NCBI GenBank assembly: GCA_038501625.1
Contig: JAZAYU010000199.1
Span: forward strand, 248,001-312,000
Origin: Corbicula japonica
Taxonomy: Eukaryota > Mollusca > Bivalvia > Venerida > Cyrenidae
Reading direction: 5' to 3'
DNA length: 64,000 nt
Position numbers and translations under genes: made by a program. How positions within the stretch are numbered: position 1 is the first letter of the stretch; each line of letters starts with the position of its first letter. The notes under the pieces were generated by a model, which made no database searches, was not told the DNA's origin, and saw only the letters and a list, made by a program, of their open reading frames with translations. Of the stretch, positions 1 through 11,315 are shown piece after piece.

Positions 1-55
1 CTATTAGATTTAAGCTAATGTTTCAGACGTATTTATTAACTTTTATAAACTCTCA

Positions 56-543
56 CTAGGCCGCCCTTGATGATAACTGGTCGTTTTTTATTTTAAATAA
101 TGCCTCGTCTATGCACGCGCATGCGCACAGCTGGTTATCACAATTATCAGCTCCACAGTTCTGAAGACACCACCTTGTCACTCCCGGAGTGCCATCCCAT
201 TCTGCCTGTGGGTCACACCACAGTTCAAGTCTCTGTAATACACATTCAGTTTTCGTCGGGTTTCTAAACGATATATTGTTTGTAGCGACACCTCCATTTG
301 TAAAACTTTGAATATTCCCACCATTAAAGATATTTAAAGTACTTCCGGTCTGTGTTTGATTGACTCTGTCGAATGGAACAGTGTTCCAACTATTAACCGA
401 CAAAGTCCCAGGCGAAACGTTGGAAAGTTGATGTTGGCTTACTCCAGAATTTCTGATTCTTTCAAACCTTGGCGAAACTGACTGTATGGTACTTGGTTGG
501 TTTTGAGCTGGGGGTTGTCTTGTCAAATCGACAAAGAGCACAT
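56..543 (-). CDS. Exon 3: second cysteine cluster and C terminus
   Basis: The acceptor TATTTTTTCAG (554-544) precedes bases AT and then an open frame to TAG at 58-56. It encodes residues 448-608: an Asn/Ser/Gln/Gly-rich stretch, then cluster 2 at 547-590, then a short charged tail. Cluster 2 contains WCLQNC (571-576) and ends CACAC (586-590). Its spacing matches cluster 1 to within one residue at three places, which supports an internal duplication separated by exon shuffling or intron gain. Confidence 0.75.
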
Positions 544-3500
544 CTGAAAAAATACATTTGTATTTATAAAACAATTATATAGAGCATTTTGTGCTCTGGT
601 AAACTCAGGCTTAAACGTCATGTAATACCAATTCTAACACTTAAGATCAGGGTTGAAGGTTATAAAACTGAGTTTGGAAACCAGTCTCAAATCTCAAGCA
701 CCAGTCGCCATTTCAGCCAATCAGACGCTTGAGATTTGAGACTGGTTTCCAATCTCAGCTTTATAACCTTCAGCCCAGTTTAGTTCGCGTGTCTGAAAAG
801 AGGTTTTCTAGTTTATTTAATAACTGCCGAAGCATTCCGTTTTCCAATACAGTATGTAACCAATAACTAGATCACCATGTGACAGACTAGGGTAAAAGTA
901 TCCATTCCATTTATGAATATTAGTTACTGTAATATAATAAAACGCGCTTGTATCTGCTTTAATATCATTTGCGATCACGTGACCGTTTACTTATCCATAA
1001 GTAAGGTCATACAACAGATAAAAACAGGTTACCTTCTGGCTAAATTTATAAGTATGACAGAGGTAAAACAACAAGATTATAAAAGTGTCATATTCATCAT
1101 GAAAAAACGATGGAGTGCCCAGCGTGAAAAATATCAATATCGAGTAACTGCATATAATGTGTAACGTAACGGACAAATTAATATTATATATTATTAAATT
1201 ACATTGTTGCATGACTAGAACAGCATTGTTCGAATTGCAACTCTGAATAAGTTCATTCTAAGCCCCCGATTCTCCAAATTGGCCAGTGTTAAATTTCTAA
1301 TAAAAATTAAAAGCGGCAGGCATTTACGATTTATTAGAACATTTTGGACGTCATTATAGGAGAAACGTTAAGCCTTATTGGACTTGCATTTCTCAGGGAA
1401 AGGTTCTTGTTCCATGCTTTACTACGAAGGGTGAAGAAGTTTTACACGTTGCAATCTTTAAACTGGACCTAAGATCAAAGACTTTAACCAGTCTCGGACT
1501 CTAGCTTTTGATTGGTTCACTTGGAGAGTGAATTCTGTTTAACCGCCTAGATTTTAATGAAGAATTGTATTTATCTAAGGATATACTAAACTAATGTTTG
1601 CAAGCTCCGTTTAGTCCGATTTAGTTCAAAGAAAAACCATTTGCATGATAATTCTCATGAAAGAAATTAAGTTTTTCTTGTTTTTTTTAATCCTAAAATT
1701 ATTTTGACAAATTGGCACTAATGATTGTAGACCAGCATATACTTATTTCAGGTAGGAGTTGTTTTGGTATGTTGTCAATGAATTTCAATGTTATCATGAA
1801 AATGGTTGTTCTTTTGTGTTTGGTATGTGCTTGGTATGTTTGTATGTTCTTTTGTTTTGATGAGTACATGTATATATGTGTTCATCTGCAATTGTTAAGG
1901 GCAAAAAACTGTATTGTTTATGCCTGTAACGGGTACCGATCGTCTGGATTACAATATATTAGAATTTTCCTTTTGCCTTCTTTGGCTATTTGATTGGAGA
2001 CAAATGTTTGATTAAATGATTTAGATGTGTGAAATCAAATCTCATATAATTATCCTGAAATACACAAAATCAGCTTCACTTCAGCCGGTTGTCATGTAAT
2101 TTATGAAAATCAACTCTATGGTCATCAATTAGCTGGTAACTATATGGTCAGTACCTTTGATCATCAAAAAGTATCACTTATTAGTTTATACTTATAGACT
2201 AAATCAATAGAGATCATCAGCAACACAAAACAAGTAGTCTGTTTTTGACCGTAATACCTATCATACGACTGACAATAATGTGACCATCACATACGGTCAT
2301 CAAATATACTGCAAGTCAGTCTCCTATTGCAGTACTACTATATTCAGCTCAACATAGGCTGACAGTGTTATCATCAACAAGTCACACCATATACAAACTA
2401 TTGTATATACTTGTTAAACCAATGTTACTCACCTAATGGAGTTCCAACTACGACCCGGTTATAATCCTATCTATTATAAGTAGTCCGACCCTCTAGAAAG
2501 CAATGCGTTCTCAGAGAGGACTGATGGAGCTAGTTGACATGTAGAGGATATACGCATCAAAGTCCTAGTTAGTTCTCCAATGAGTATGTCTCTCTTGGAT
2601 CTAGCTATATACCCAAGCCTGATCACATGACTCACCTGGATTGGCTGAATGATTCTGTCTCTGAAAACGCTTATTACTTACTGTTGCTTGATGAGCCTAT
2701 AGATGGGGTGTTGTTAAACGCTTTTTAAAACTATGAACAACATAACAAAATAGAGTAATTAACCTGCACGCTTTTCCTAGCGTATTTAAACCAAATACTT
2801 TGAAAGTAACCAATCAAATAGCAACATTATATAATAATTAAATGATAAAAAAACACAGAATGGTTTAACTTCTTTGAAATTAAGACTTCTGACATCGTTT
2901 TAATTGACCAGAACTTCTTGTTCTTACTTAGTATCTAACCAGTCTTCTATATTAAGACATCACTAACGTTGCAAATGGCGAAAACTGGCTAAAATTTCAA
3001 AAATGAATTTTGCGAAATACCCATTGCCACCTAGAGTTTAGTGAAGTAATGTATTACGAGTATTCTAAGAATAAAGTAATTGTTTGCAAGCTCAGTTACG
3101 TCTAATTCATGTTGAAGTTCAAGATTTTATTCGGCATGTGACAAAGGTACCTCCCCTTATTTATGGTACGCCATTTCATTAAGTAAGACGAATTGAGTCT
3201 AGCATCGATATAAAAGTCCACGAGTTTTACATGTTAAAGCGGAATTGTGTGACATGTTCTACACAGTAAACTTGTAATTAGTACTAATTAATTAACAAAA
3301 CAGCCAGCACCGTAAGATTTTATAATAACTTCGTTGTCAATTATATTTTGGGGGAAGTTTTTCTTTGACGATAAAACGAATGACAGAAATCTTCACTATC
3401 TTTCATTAAAACCGATGAAACCCAATCTATTGTAAATGTAATTGGTGAACTATTTTTTCGAGTTAAAGTAAAAGTAGTTGAAATTAGTCCCAGCCTATAA

Positions 3501-6228
3501 CAGAGGTGAATGTAATAAGCCGATAGTGTAAGAGAGTGGTCGAAAATCTTCGACGAATTCGAAAACTCTGATAATTGAAAATGAAAGTAAACGGGGTAAA
3601 ATGTATAAATTTTTATAAACGAATCGGCTAAGAGTCCGTTGTGTGAGAACCCCTAACCAGAAATACATCTGTCAAGTATGATTGTGTTTCCTGCAATAGT
3701 TTATGATTTGAGGATTTTTTTTAATAATCTTCGTATAACTCGGAAAATCCAATGCTAAAATTGTATTCTGTGCTCAAATCAAATGTGTACTTACTCGATC
3801 CCGGAAGTTGCCGCACGGTGACGCCGTTTTCTATGTTTCCAGAACTCAACATCCTTTGCACTGGTGTAGGTTTAGGGAGATCTAAAATAACCAAATCCCA
3901 ATGTTGTAAAAGTGAGAATAGAAACCAGTCTCAAATCTCAAGCATCTGGTCGCCATTTCAGCCAATCAGATGCTGGAGATTTTGGACTGGTTTCCAATCT
4001 CAGTTTTACAACCTAGTGACCAGTAATACAGAAACCCATGATTTTAGGCAATGGTTCATCCAATAATGTTGACCTTGATACACGAAGCAATGCGTGAAAA
4101 TGTGCTTTCAACTATTTAATAAACCCTCATACGTAACATTATCAACTCTACTGGCATTCCAAAAGAAAATGTGCACTTTGTAGTCGGTGATTTTTTCATT
4201 AACTGCTTTTCTTAATGCCTAAATATTGGGTATCAAAATTGAGATTAGATCATTTAAATTCTATAGTCAAACTATCGTGAAAAACACTTTCTTTTGAAAT
4301 GGAGTATATATTTGCCTCAATTGTAGGAAGTTACTGTTGTGCTGTCGTTCAAATTTGTTGTTACCGTGCTGAGCAATTATTTTCTAATATTTTAATACTA
4401 ATAACTGATAGTGCTAAAATCTGCTATGTCGGTTATTTATAAAACAAACAGCAGGCTTACCATAATTACGTAAAATCTTCTAAAAGGGAAGTCAGTTTTA
4501 TTATTTATATGAAAATTTCACTCTCTATTTTCGAATTTTCGAACTCGTGTTCTTCTTCAAGAAAAATACAGAAATTTTGTTATTTAAGTTTCATCCATTT
4601 TGAGAACGTATTATTATTGTTTGTATTTTTCTTGAAGAAGAACACGAGTTCGAAAATTCGAAAATAAAGAGTGGATATTTTATAAACAACATGTTGTATC
4701 GGTTATTTATAAAACAAACAACATGCTTACCAATGTTTAATCTTTGAAATGACGTCATAAATTTGAGCAGACGACAATATTTATTATGCATTTCGCGGTA
4801 AAAATACCATTTTATTGTCAAAATGAGTACCAAAATCACATTTTAGTTATAAGAAATTGATTTATAGGTAAAAGTTTTTCCTAAACTAAACTAAAATATA
4901 ACTAAAATGACCGAATGTAGATTTTCCCGTGACGTGCCCCAAATAAAACAGCAAAACAAAAAAACAATATGCTTACCAATGCTTAAACCGGTAGTTGGAT
5001 CTTCAAACGGTCGCAGTTCAGACATTATCATCTGCATATTTCCTAATGACGGGTCGTTTTCCGTCCCTGGATTGAAATTAATAAAATTCAATGGTACCGG
5101 GATTCCCATATTTGTTTCTTGATTTGAACGTTGAGATATCGGCTCTGCAATAGTGTTTCTTGTCCGAACTAGCCGGAAGTCGGGTTGGGAACCAGTAGTT
5201 CCGCGTCTTCGTGGGAGCAACGCAGGAGGTTCGCCGGCAATGATTTGATTTATACCTTGTGGTCCAACAATTTCGTTTAACACTGGTTGCGCTATTAAAG
5301 TAGCTAGGACCTCATCACTGATCCCGAAACTAAGATCCCTCGTGACGTCATTACGCCTTTGAGGGGGTTCTCCCGTCTGTCTGTTTACGGCAGCGTCTCT
5401 CGCAGCCTCTTGTCTCTGTCGCAGTAAGTTACGTATAGCCAAAATGGCTCGTGCCCGAGAATCTGTGCGGACGTCTCTTTCTACTGGCATAAGTTCGGGC
5501 CCACTTATCCTTCCAATATCTCTCAATCTCCCGATGAGGTTCGGATGTACACAAGAACATTCACACGGAATTGTGCACGTTCGTCCGGGACAACCTCCGT
5601 CGCATCTGTAAGCGTCTCGGGTGTCCCGATTTTCGGGCCAGGAAAAGCATCTAACAGACCTTGGCGATTCGCACTGCGTCATAACGGAACCGGAAACACC
5701 GGTTACTACGGTTGAATTAGGAAGCGTTCTGAATGCCGTCTGCTGACTGGTTGAATCAGGACCCGACGGTATACCGGCGGAATCAGACATCGTTCTGACT
5801 CCCCTCTGTTGACCGGCTCGTATCCGCGACACTGCTTCTAGTCTGGGATCCAGTCTCGCATTTGAAATATTCGCCTGAAAGCTCCTCGCTTGAGGTATAA
5901 CACCGCCTGTCCGTTGAAGATTTCGGATCTGTAAAACACGTACCGGATTCATCCGGCTATTTTCAACATTTTGTCTTCCGGTTCCGACTGAGACACGTGA
6001 ATTATCCGGAAATCGTTGTACGTTCCGGGTATTTTGTAGTAAATTTCCAATATTTGTTGGTGTTCCGGTGTCTCGTAATGAAGTTATCGAGGTCTGGCGA
6101 GAAGGCACGATGGTCTGCTGGAGTCCTGGACCAGTAAAGCCTCGAGTCTGGGCTGCAGAATCACTTATTAAACTTGTTATAATCAGCAATTTAAAAACTA
6201 CGGAATTCCATTTGCAGTTCTCACCCAT
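56..6228 (-). CDS. Predicted secreted protein with two eight-cysteine clusters, three exons, 608 aa
   Basis: Join of 6228-4977, 3881-3795 and 543-56. The lengths 1252+87+488 make 609 codons including a TAG stop. Both introns (1095 and 3251 bp) start GTAAGY, end TTTTAG or TTTTTTCAG, and are phase 1, so the frame is continuous. Residues 1-26 look like a signal peptide: Lys6, a hydrophobic stretch at 10-21, then a small-residue site SAA before Gln27. Cluster 1 has Cys186, 194, 209, 213, 218, 222, 224, 226. Cluster 2 has Cys547, 556, 572, 576, 581, 586, 588, 590. Both follow C-x7/8-C-x14/15-C-x3-C-x4-C-x3/4-C-x-C-x-C. The rest is low-complexity, rich in Arg, Asn, Gln, Ser and Thr, with no membrane segment. 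An extracellular, perhaps matrix, protein is inferred. The family is not recognised and no function is claimed. Further exons inside the introns cannot be excluded. Confidence 0.72.
544..3794 (-). other. Intron 2 of the secreted-protein gene
   Basis: It runs from GTAAGT to TTTTTTCAG on the minus strand. It holds a hairpin element at 650-776 and otherwise AT-rich sequence. Short ORFs at 913-1164 and 1712-1993 have no start context, domain or repeat partner and are not called as genes. I see no further exon with good splice signals, but a short one could be missed in 3.2 kb. Confidence 0.6.
650..776. mobile_element. Hairpin MITE, family H (copy in intron 2)
   Basis: The arms GGTTATAAAACTGAG and CTCAGCTTTATAACC lie at the two ends. 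Inside them GAAACCAGTCTCAAATCTCAAG is repeated inverted (left arm near 678-699). The left arm is shortened around the centre, where CCAGTCGCCATTTCAGCC is kept. It belongs to a dispersed family with members at 3902, 45080, 48615, 49810 and 51816. There is no ORF. It sits in an intron, so it would be transcribed with the gene and could fold. Confidence 0.75.
3795..3881 (-). CDS. Exon 2: 87-nt symmetrical phase-1 linker exon
   Basis: This small exon is open in only one frame, the one required by exon 1. The last G of exon 1 plus its first two bases AT give an Asp codon. It encodes residues 419-446, a Pro/Ser/Gly/Asn-rich linker without cysteine, and its final A joins exon 3 to make Asn447. The acceptor is TTATTTTAG at 3890-3882 and the donor is GTAAGT from 3794. 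Both ends are phase 1, so it could be skipped without shifting the frame. Confidence 0.65.
3902..4014. mobile_element. Hairpin MITE, family H (copy in intron 1)
   Basis: Starts GTTGTAAAAGTGAG and ends CTCAGTTTTACAAC. The internal arms GAAACCAGTCTCAAATCTC and its inverted partner flank CGCCATTTCAGCCAATCAG. It begins about 20 bp upstream of the exon 2 acceptor, on the minus strand. Confidence 0.7.
4430..4985 (-). repeat. Three related copies of the exon 1 donor region
   Basis: The real donor (ATTG/GTAAGC at 4980-4971) has look-alikes at about 4732-4722 (ATTG/GTAAGC) and 4466-4456 (TATG/GTAAGC). All are preceded or followed by similar AAAACAAACA-rich sequence on the plus strand. The two inner copies share a longer stretch, TCGGTTATTTATAAAACAAA. 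They look like partial tandem duplications of the exon-intron boundary. No clear acceptor was seen that would make the inner ones true exons. Confidence 0.5.
4519..4673. repeat. 51-bp inverted repeat in intron 1
   Basis: Arms 4519-4569 and 4623-4673 are inverted copies with one mismatch in 51 bases, separated by 53 bp. The arm core reads TTCGAACTCGTGTTCTTC. No other copy was noticed in the window. It could be a young fold-back insertion or a local inverted duplication. Confidence 0.85.
4977..6228 (-). CDS. Exon 1: signal peptide, linker and first cysteine cluster
   Basis: The ATG at 6228-6226 is preferred over an in-frame ATG at 6342 because a signal peptide follows it directly. The upstream 38 codons look like untranslated leader and contain a donor-like GTAAGT at 6246-6241. 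The exon encodes residues 1-417, with cluster 1 at 186-226, and then a Pro/Arg/Asn-rich stretch including an amphipathic Arg/Ala/Leu segment near 256-280. The exon ends ATTG with donor GTAAGC from 4976. The reading frame runs another 28 codons into the intron before a stop at 4891, which is read-through rather than coding. Confidence 0.75.
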
Positions 6229-7461
6229 TTTAACTAAATCACTTACGCAGAATCTTAATCCATACCAGAATTCTAATAACAAGTAAAGAACCTTCAGTCG
6301 GAAGACAGAAACACGATTATTCCAATTTCCAATTGAAATCAAGCCAGCTCTTCACCAGTTGTGCACATTGTTCAAAAGACCTCGACTGTGTGTACGTTAT
6401 CTTTGTTAAAACTATAACCATCTGAAGGTTTTACATCATCTTTCATAGTTATGTCATCCACAAATTTCAAAATAAACAACATGTATCAAAATAATGACCT
6501 TTTGTTGTTGGGAAAGCAGATTGGGAAAGCAGATTTTGACACCACGCATGTGGAAAGTAAAAATGTCATTCACGTAACGACCGCTGATTATGGAGTTAAT
6601 GAGAACGTATTATTGAATGCATATAAAATTCAAGTTATAACGAAATAAGACCATAACAATATCATGACAAATGACCATTTAACGACTTTCCCTGGACAAC
6701 TGTGTCCAGCAGACCGAATGTTTAGATGATGTTATGACATGTAAATGGCACGAATAAATGCCTAATATTTGCATAATTAATAACGGTATTGACATTTGTG
6801 TTAATTAATCGTGCGTAATCACCAGCGAGTTTGGGTAATAAAAATTTAATTGGTAGGTTGTATCCAAACTTTAATTGTTTCGCCGGAAAACAGCCTTGAA
6901 TATCGTATGCGCTGAATTAATGAATATAATTCATCTTCTTGTAAGAAAAATGGGACAAACGTATTAAAAACCTGCGTTCAAAAATATTTACAAAACTCCA
7001 AATGGAAATATATCTAAAATATATTATTTATTTTACTTTCAATTGACCGTTTTGTTAAACGTCTAGTCGCACTGACCAAGTTTTCTTTCATGGTAAGGGC
7101 AAACTTTTCTGAATTTGATTTCGCACAATAACAAAGTTCATATAATATTCTGCGCTGTTGTGTAAGATGTTTGGTTCGTTATGTTATGTCCTCTTTCCTC
7201 AGAAATATGAGAAATAGCATTTCATTTATTCGTGTTTCGGTCTATTTGTTAAAACAAGTTTTTTTAACAACGGCGCAATATAAGGTTTTGAATTATGTTC
7301 GCCTAAATTACTGCGCCATACTGCCGACATGAGAATTACATTCAATCTAAAACAAATGTCTATTATTTAAGAAAGTACTTATTTTAAATATGCAAGTAAA
7401 AGGAAGTGCACGACTATGCGCGGTGATAGAGAGGGCGAGACATAAAAGTTGCAGCGCTTAA

Positions 7462-7476
7462 CCCCCCCCCCCCCCC
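7462..7476. repeat. Homopolymer C15
   Basis: Fifteen consecutive C residues on the plus strand. It may form i-motif or G-quadruplex structure on the opposite strand, and its length may be uncertain in sequencing. Confidence 0.9.
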
Positions 7477-7539
7477 ACTCTCCTTCCTGAACATTTTACT
7501 CTATATATATTTAAATACGCCGGTACGGGTATTATCGCG

Positions 7540-7720
7540 TGAGCGACCAGTGTAGCACCAGTAAGCTGGGAAATCCTTATCGTCTGATACAGATATACAC
7601 TGGTCGCATTCAGAAATCACCTACTGAACCTAAAAGCAAACAGTGTAGATCCTAATCAGACAGCACTGTACGAATGTGCCAGCAGATCTGGATCGACTTT
7701 GTCCGCCCATGGGATTACAG
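7540..7720. mobile_element. Decayed piggyBac-like MITE, family P
   Basis: Contains CGACCAGTGTAG, GATACAGATATACACTGG, AGTGTAGATCCTAATCAGACAG and AGATCTGGATCGAC in alternating orientation, as in the clear copy at 23514-23730. The terminal TTAA/CCCTTTCC motifs are lost. Confidence 0.5.
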
Positions 7721-8299
7721 CTATATCTCATTGAGTAAAGGGTTAACTGCAAGGGGCATGTTGGTTTACTTGTTGTACTTAAGTCAAAAACTTGCATTCC
7801 ATTTAAAAGAAAAACGGTATTTGCAGCTTTAATTATCATAACAAGGGACAAAACCATGTAAAATACAAGTTTTCAAGTAGTGTTTGAACCTTTATATCAA
7901 ACCTTGGTTGAAGCAGAATCGGTAATTTCAATTACATATGTATGCTTTTTTTCTTTCCAAAAGAAAACAATTATCATATTTTGCTGGAATATTAAAAAAA
8001 TATCAAATTAAATATCGTCAGAATAAATATTATTTGTTCGCCACCAAATTCCTTTTATGATGCGATATACGCCAACGTTTCCATAAGGGATAGGGGTAAA
8101 GGTAAACGTAATAACGCAAAAACGAAGTCGGTGACACCCCTTTTTTGTCAAACATTTCCAAAATAATATTTACAAACGAATTATGCAAAAAATCAAAATT
8201 TTATTCATCATTTTTTTTGCAATTCCGAAACAAGCGACGAAATTTTAGTAAAACTACGTCATTTTTCAGGTCAAAACGGCGTTTCTCGGCGACGCCATG

Positions 8300-9415
8300 C
8301 GTAAATCTTAGGTGCAAACAAAGACCACCTCTGCTAAAGAAACCTGTTTTAAAGGTTGCCCTTAAAGAAAGACTACCTCTGCTAAAGACCAACTGTAAAC
8401 AAAGACCAAGTGAGTTATTTACACATGCAAACAAGGACCACCTCTGCTAAAGACTATCTGTAAAACAAAGACCATAAGTGCAAAAGACCACCTGAAAACA
8501 AAGACAACCAGTGCTCAAGACCATCTGTAAACAAAGTCCAAGTAACTTAAAACCACCTGCAAACAAAGACCACCTGTGCTAAAGACTACCCCTAAACAAG
8601 ACAACCAGTGCTAAAGACCTCCTGTAAACACAGACAACCTGTGCTTATTACCACCTGTTAAGACAAGACAACCTATGCTAATTAACACCTGTGCTAAATA
8701 CCACCTGAAAACAATGACAACCAGTGCTAAAGAATACTGTAGACAACCCGTTCTAAAGAAACCTGTAAACACAGACAACCTGTTCTAATTACCATTTGTA
8801 AACAATGACAACCAGTTCTAAAGAATACTGTAAAGACAACCCGTGCTAAAGACAACCTGAAAACAATGACAGCCTATGCTAAAGAATACCTGTAAACAAA
8901 GACAACCCGTGCTTAAGACAACCTGTTAACAAAGACAGCCTATGCTAAAGACTGCCTGTAAACAAAGACAACCTGTGCAAAAGACTGCCTGTAAACAAAG
9001 ACAACCTATGCTAAAGACTGCCTGTAAACAAAGACAACCTGTGCTAAAGAATACCTGTAAACAATGACAACAAGTGCTAAAGACAACCTGTAAACAAAGA
9101 CAGCCTATGCTAACAACTGCCTATAATTAATTTCAGCTAAGGATCAAATTTAAACAAAGACCACCTGAGCTTAAACCAACTGCAGACAAAACGGACCAAT
9201 TCTGCAAAAGACACCCTGTTCTTAAGACTGCCCATAAATAAGGACCATCTCTGCTAAGACCACCTGTAAACAAAAACCACCTGAGCTACAACCACCTGAA
9301 GACAAATACAACCTCTGCTAAAACACCTGCAAACAAAGACGACCAGTGCTACAGACCACCATTTAACTAAGACAACCTCTGTTTAAGACCACCTGTAAAC
9401 AAAGAAACTCGACCT
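8300..9415. repeat. Degenerate ~33-bp minisatellite, copy A
   Basis: Roughly thirty imperfect units built on TAAACAAAGACAACCTGTGC followed by TAAAGACTGCCTG. Units vary through substitutions and small indels. The most regular part is about 8880-9060. The array and its right flank recur at 29445-30430, so it is part of the large duplication. Confidence 0.85.
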
Positions 9416-9570
9416 TACAAGTTAAAGGTCATGACGATGTAGATGTTGACTGATTATTATTCTAACATTTAAGATACCAAGAAGTTTAAAAGTACATATT
9501 TTACTTAAAGTAATTTCTAAGTGAAAAGGGTTACCATTTGAAAGAACTATTGTAGCGGAGTTATCAGAAT

Positions 9571-11017
9571 GGGGTCCTATCCAGAGTTACCTCCCATTTA
9601 GAGTGGCTTCCCATGCTGATTGGTAGTTCCGGTTTAGAAGCGGTAATAAAGCGTAGCGTTAAAAGTGTAGATAAAAAGTTTCAAAGTGCTTTTGAAGTTA
9701 AAATGCATTGTCAAATTAACAAAAAAAGTGAAACAGGCATATAAAGAATAACCATCAACTTTGTAAAGTGATTTTAAGTTAATAACTAAATGCATCTTTA
9801 GCTATTTACGTAACTGCACGTATCCTTTATGAAAAATTATTTATTGTCTGGCATCGAAATTTTAGCTTTTTGAAACGTTCACTTAAGTATTCAGCCAATC
9901 ACCGTTAAGTCATGCAAACAATGCTTATTAAGAAAAGGGCCTGGTGTTTTATGATCATGTTACGTAATCTAATTAGCAAGACTGGGTTTTACCAGCTGGA
10001 GGTGTGATAAAGGCCTTTTGAAGTTTAGTTGTAGATTTGTAAGAGGTCGAAAACGTTACTTGTTGGGGGTAAAAGTGTTGTTTTAGGAAAGTGACTTTAG
10101 ATTAAATATTCTAATTAATTGTCACACTGTTGTTTGAGACCCGAGACATTAATTATTTGATATTTGCAACTTAAAGCGCTCCGATCTGAATTTAATAAAA
10201 TAGCATTCGGGAAAGTTTTACCCAAACATATATAAACTTTATTCAATTAATTAAAATTGATTGTAAAACTAAATGAAATAATAAAATAAAGAGAAAGACG
10301 TGAAAACATTACGAAACCATGTTTGAATATATTCTAAATTGTATAAGAATAAGAAAGAAACTTTTGGAACTTTTTAGCAGTATATTGAAAAATACGTTAA
10401 TACGAACATGGCACAAATCTATAAACCGAATGGTGTGAATTTAATTTGTAGGAAAAGGTTCAGTTATTAAAATAATCTTAGACTATTAAATTCCTGGCCA
10501 AAAATGTTGCATGGACATGAAAGAACATGTATAAAAGTGAACGAGCGTTTTATTGGCGGAAGTCAAACTTTATTTTACATCATGTGTTATAAATTGTACT
10601 AGTCTACCTTTTTTTTCGTTAACGGTTTCTTACTTTTCTTTCCCTCAAATCTGCCATTTTTGAGCATAAGCAATGCGTAATTTTACTCTATTACCGAAGG
10701 GGTCGAACATAACGATGTTAAACACATACCTCGCAAACGTATAAAAATGGGTAAAAGAGAAAATTTAAATATTATGCGCTGCACTATAAAACTATCTATT
10801 TTTTCCATTCAATTATAATAATCAAACGTTTTTATGCATTATGCTGATCTCTAACCAACTAGACCCTTTGAAAACGTATTTGAAAGGACCACGGATGACT
10901 ACTGCATGTCTGTTTTAATGTCAATTTCAGACCGGAACTACCCAGTGACAGGTGTGCGTTACAAAGGGAGGTAACTTAAGACAGAATATTGAGATAACTG
11001 TATATCGGTAGGACCCC
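9571..11017. mobile_element. Non-autonomous DNA transposon, 1447 bp, with AT target duplication
   Basis: Starts GGGGTCCTA and ends TAGGACCCC. Subterminal inverted matches include AGTTACCTCCC and GGTAGTTCCGGT near both ends. It is flanked by AT on both sides (9569-9570, 11018-11019). The paralogous site near 30606 reads CAGAATTGGTTTTG without the element, which fixes the ends to the base. There is no ORF of note, so it depends on a transposase elsewhere. The superfamily is not assigned. Confidence 0.85.
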
Positions 11018-11315
11018 ATTGGTTTTGTTGGGGACCTGTTATTTTGAGCAATGGAATTTTAAATGTATGATTAAGCCAAGTTATTTTCATGACAAAATCC
11101 AATTACAACAAGAGCTGTCACTTGAAATTGACATATGCCCCCGAAATGCAGCTTTGAAATCGAATTGGTATACATATGTAGTAAAAATATGCCTGTGGAA
11201 GTAGAAAATAAGGGCCTATAACCCTTGCAACAAGAGGGTCCATAGGGTGGCTCACCTGTCAACAACTGCTCAATGGTTGTAAGAGTTGTGTGCAAGTTTG
11301 GTAAAATCAAGGGAA

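Larger units (their letters stand above)
6343..8290. other. Intergenic region without a gene
   Basis: It is AT-rich with no convincing ORF. It contains a C15 run (7462-7476) and a decayed member of the GATCC/GATCTGGATC fold-back family at about 7540-7720. No promoter was identified for the minus-strand gene ending at 6228; no TATA element stands out. Confidence 0.5.

Noticed and set aside
4591..4839. 82-codon ORF on the minus strand of intron 1
   Set aside because: It runs through the inverted repeat and the duplicated donor region; no acceptor would place it in the gene.
8145..8450. Basic 101-codon ORF overlapping the minisatellite start
   Set aside because: Its second half is the 33-bp repeat, and the first half has no conserved feature or splice context.
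8300..9415. CRISPR-like array because of regular ~33-bp repeats
   Set aside because: The units are contiguous and degenerate without unique spacers, in clearly eukaryotic DNA.
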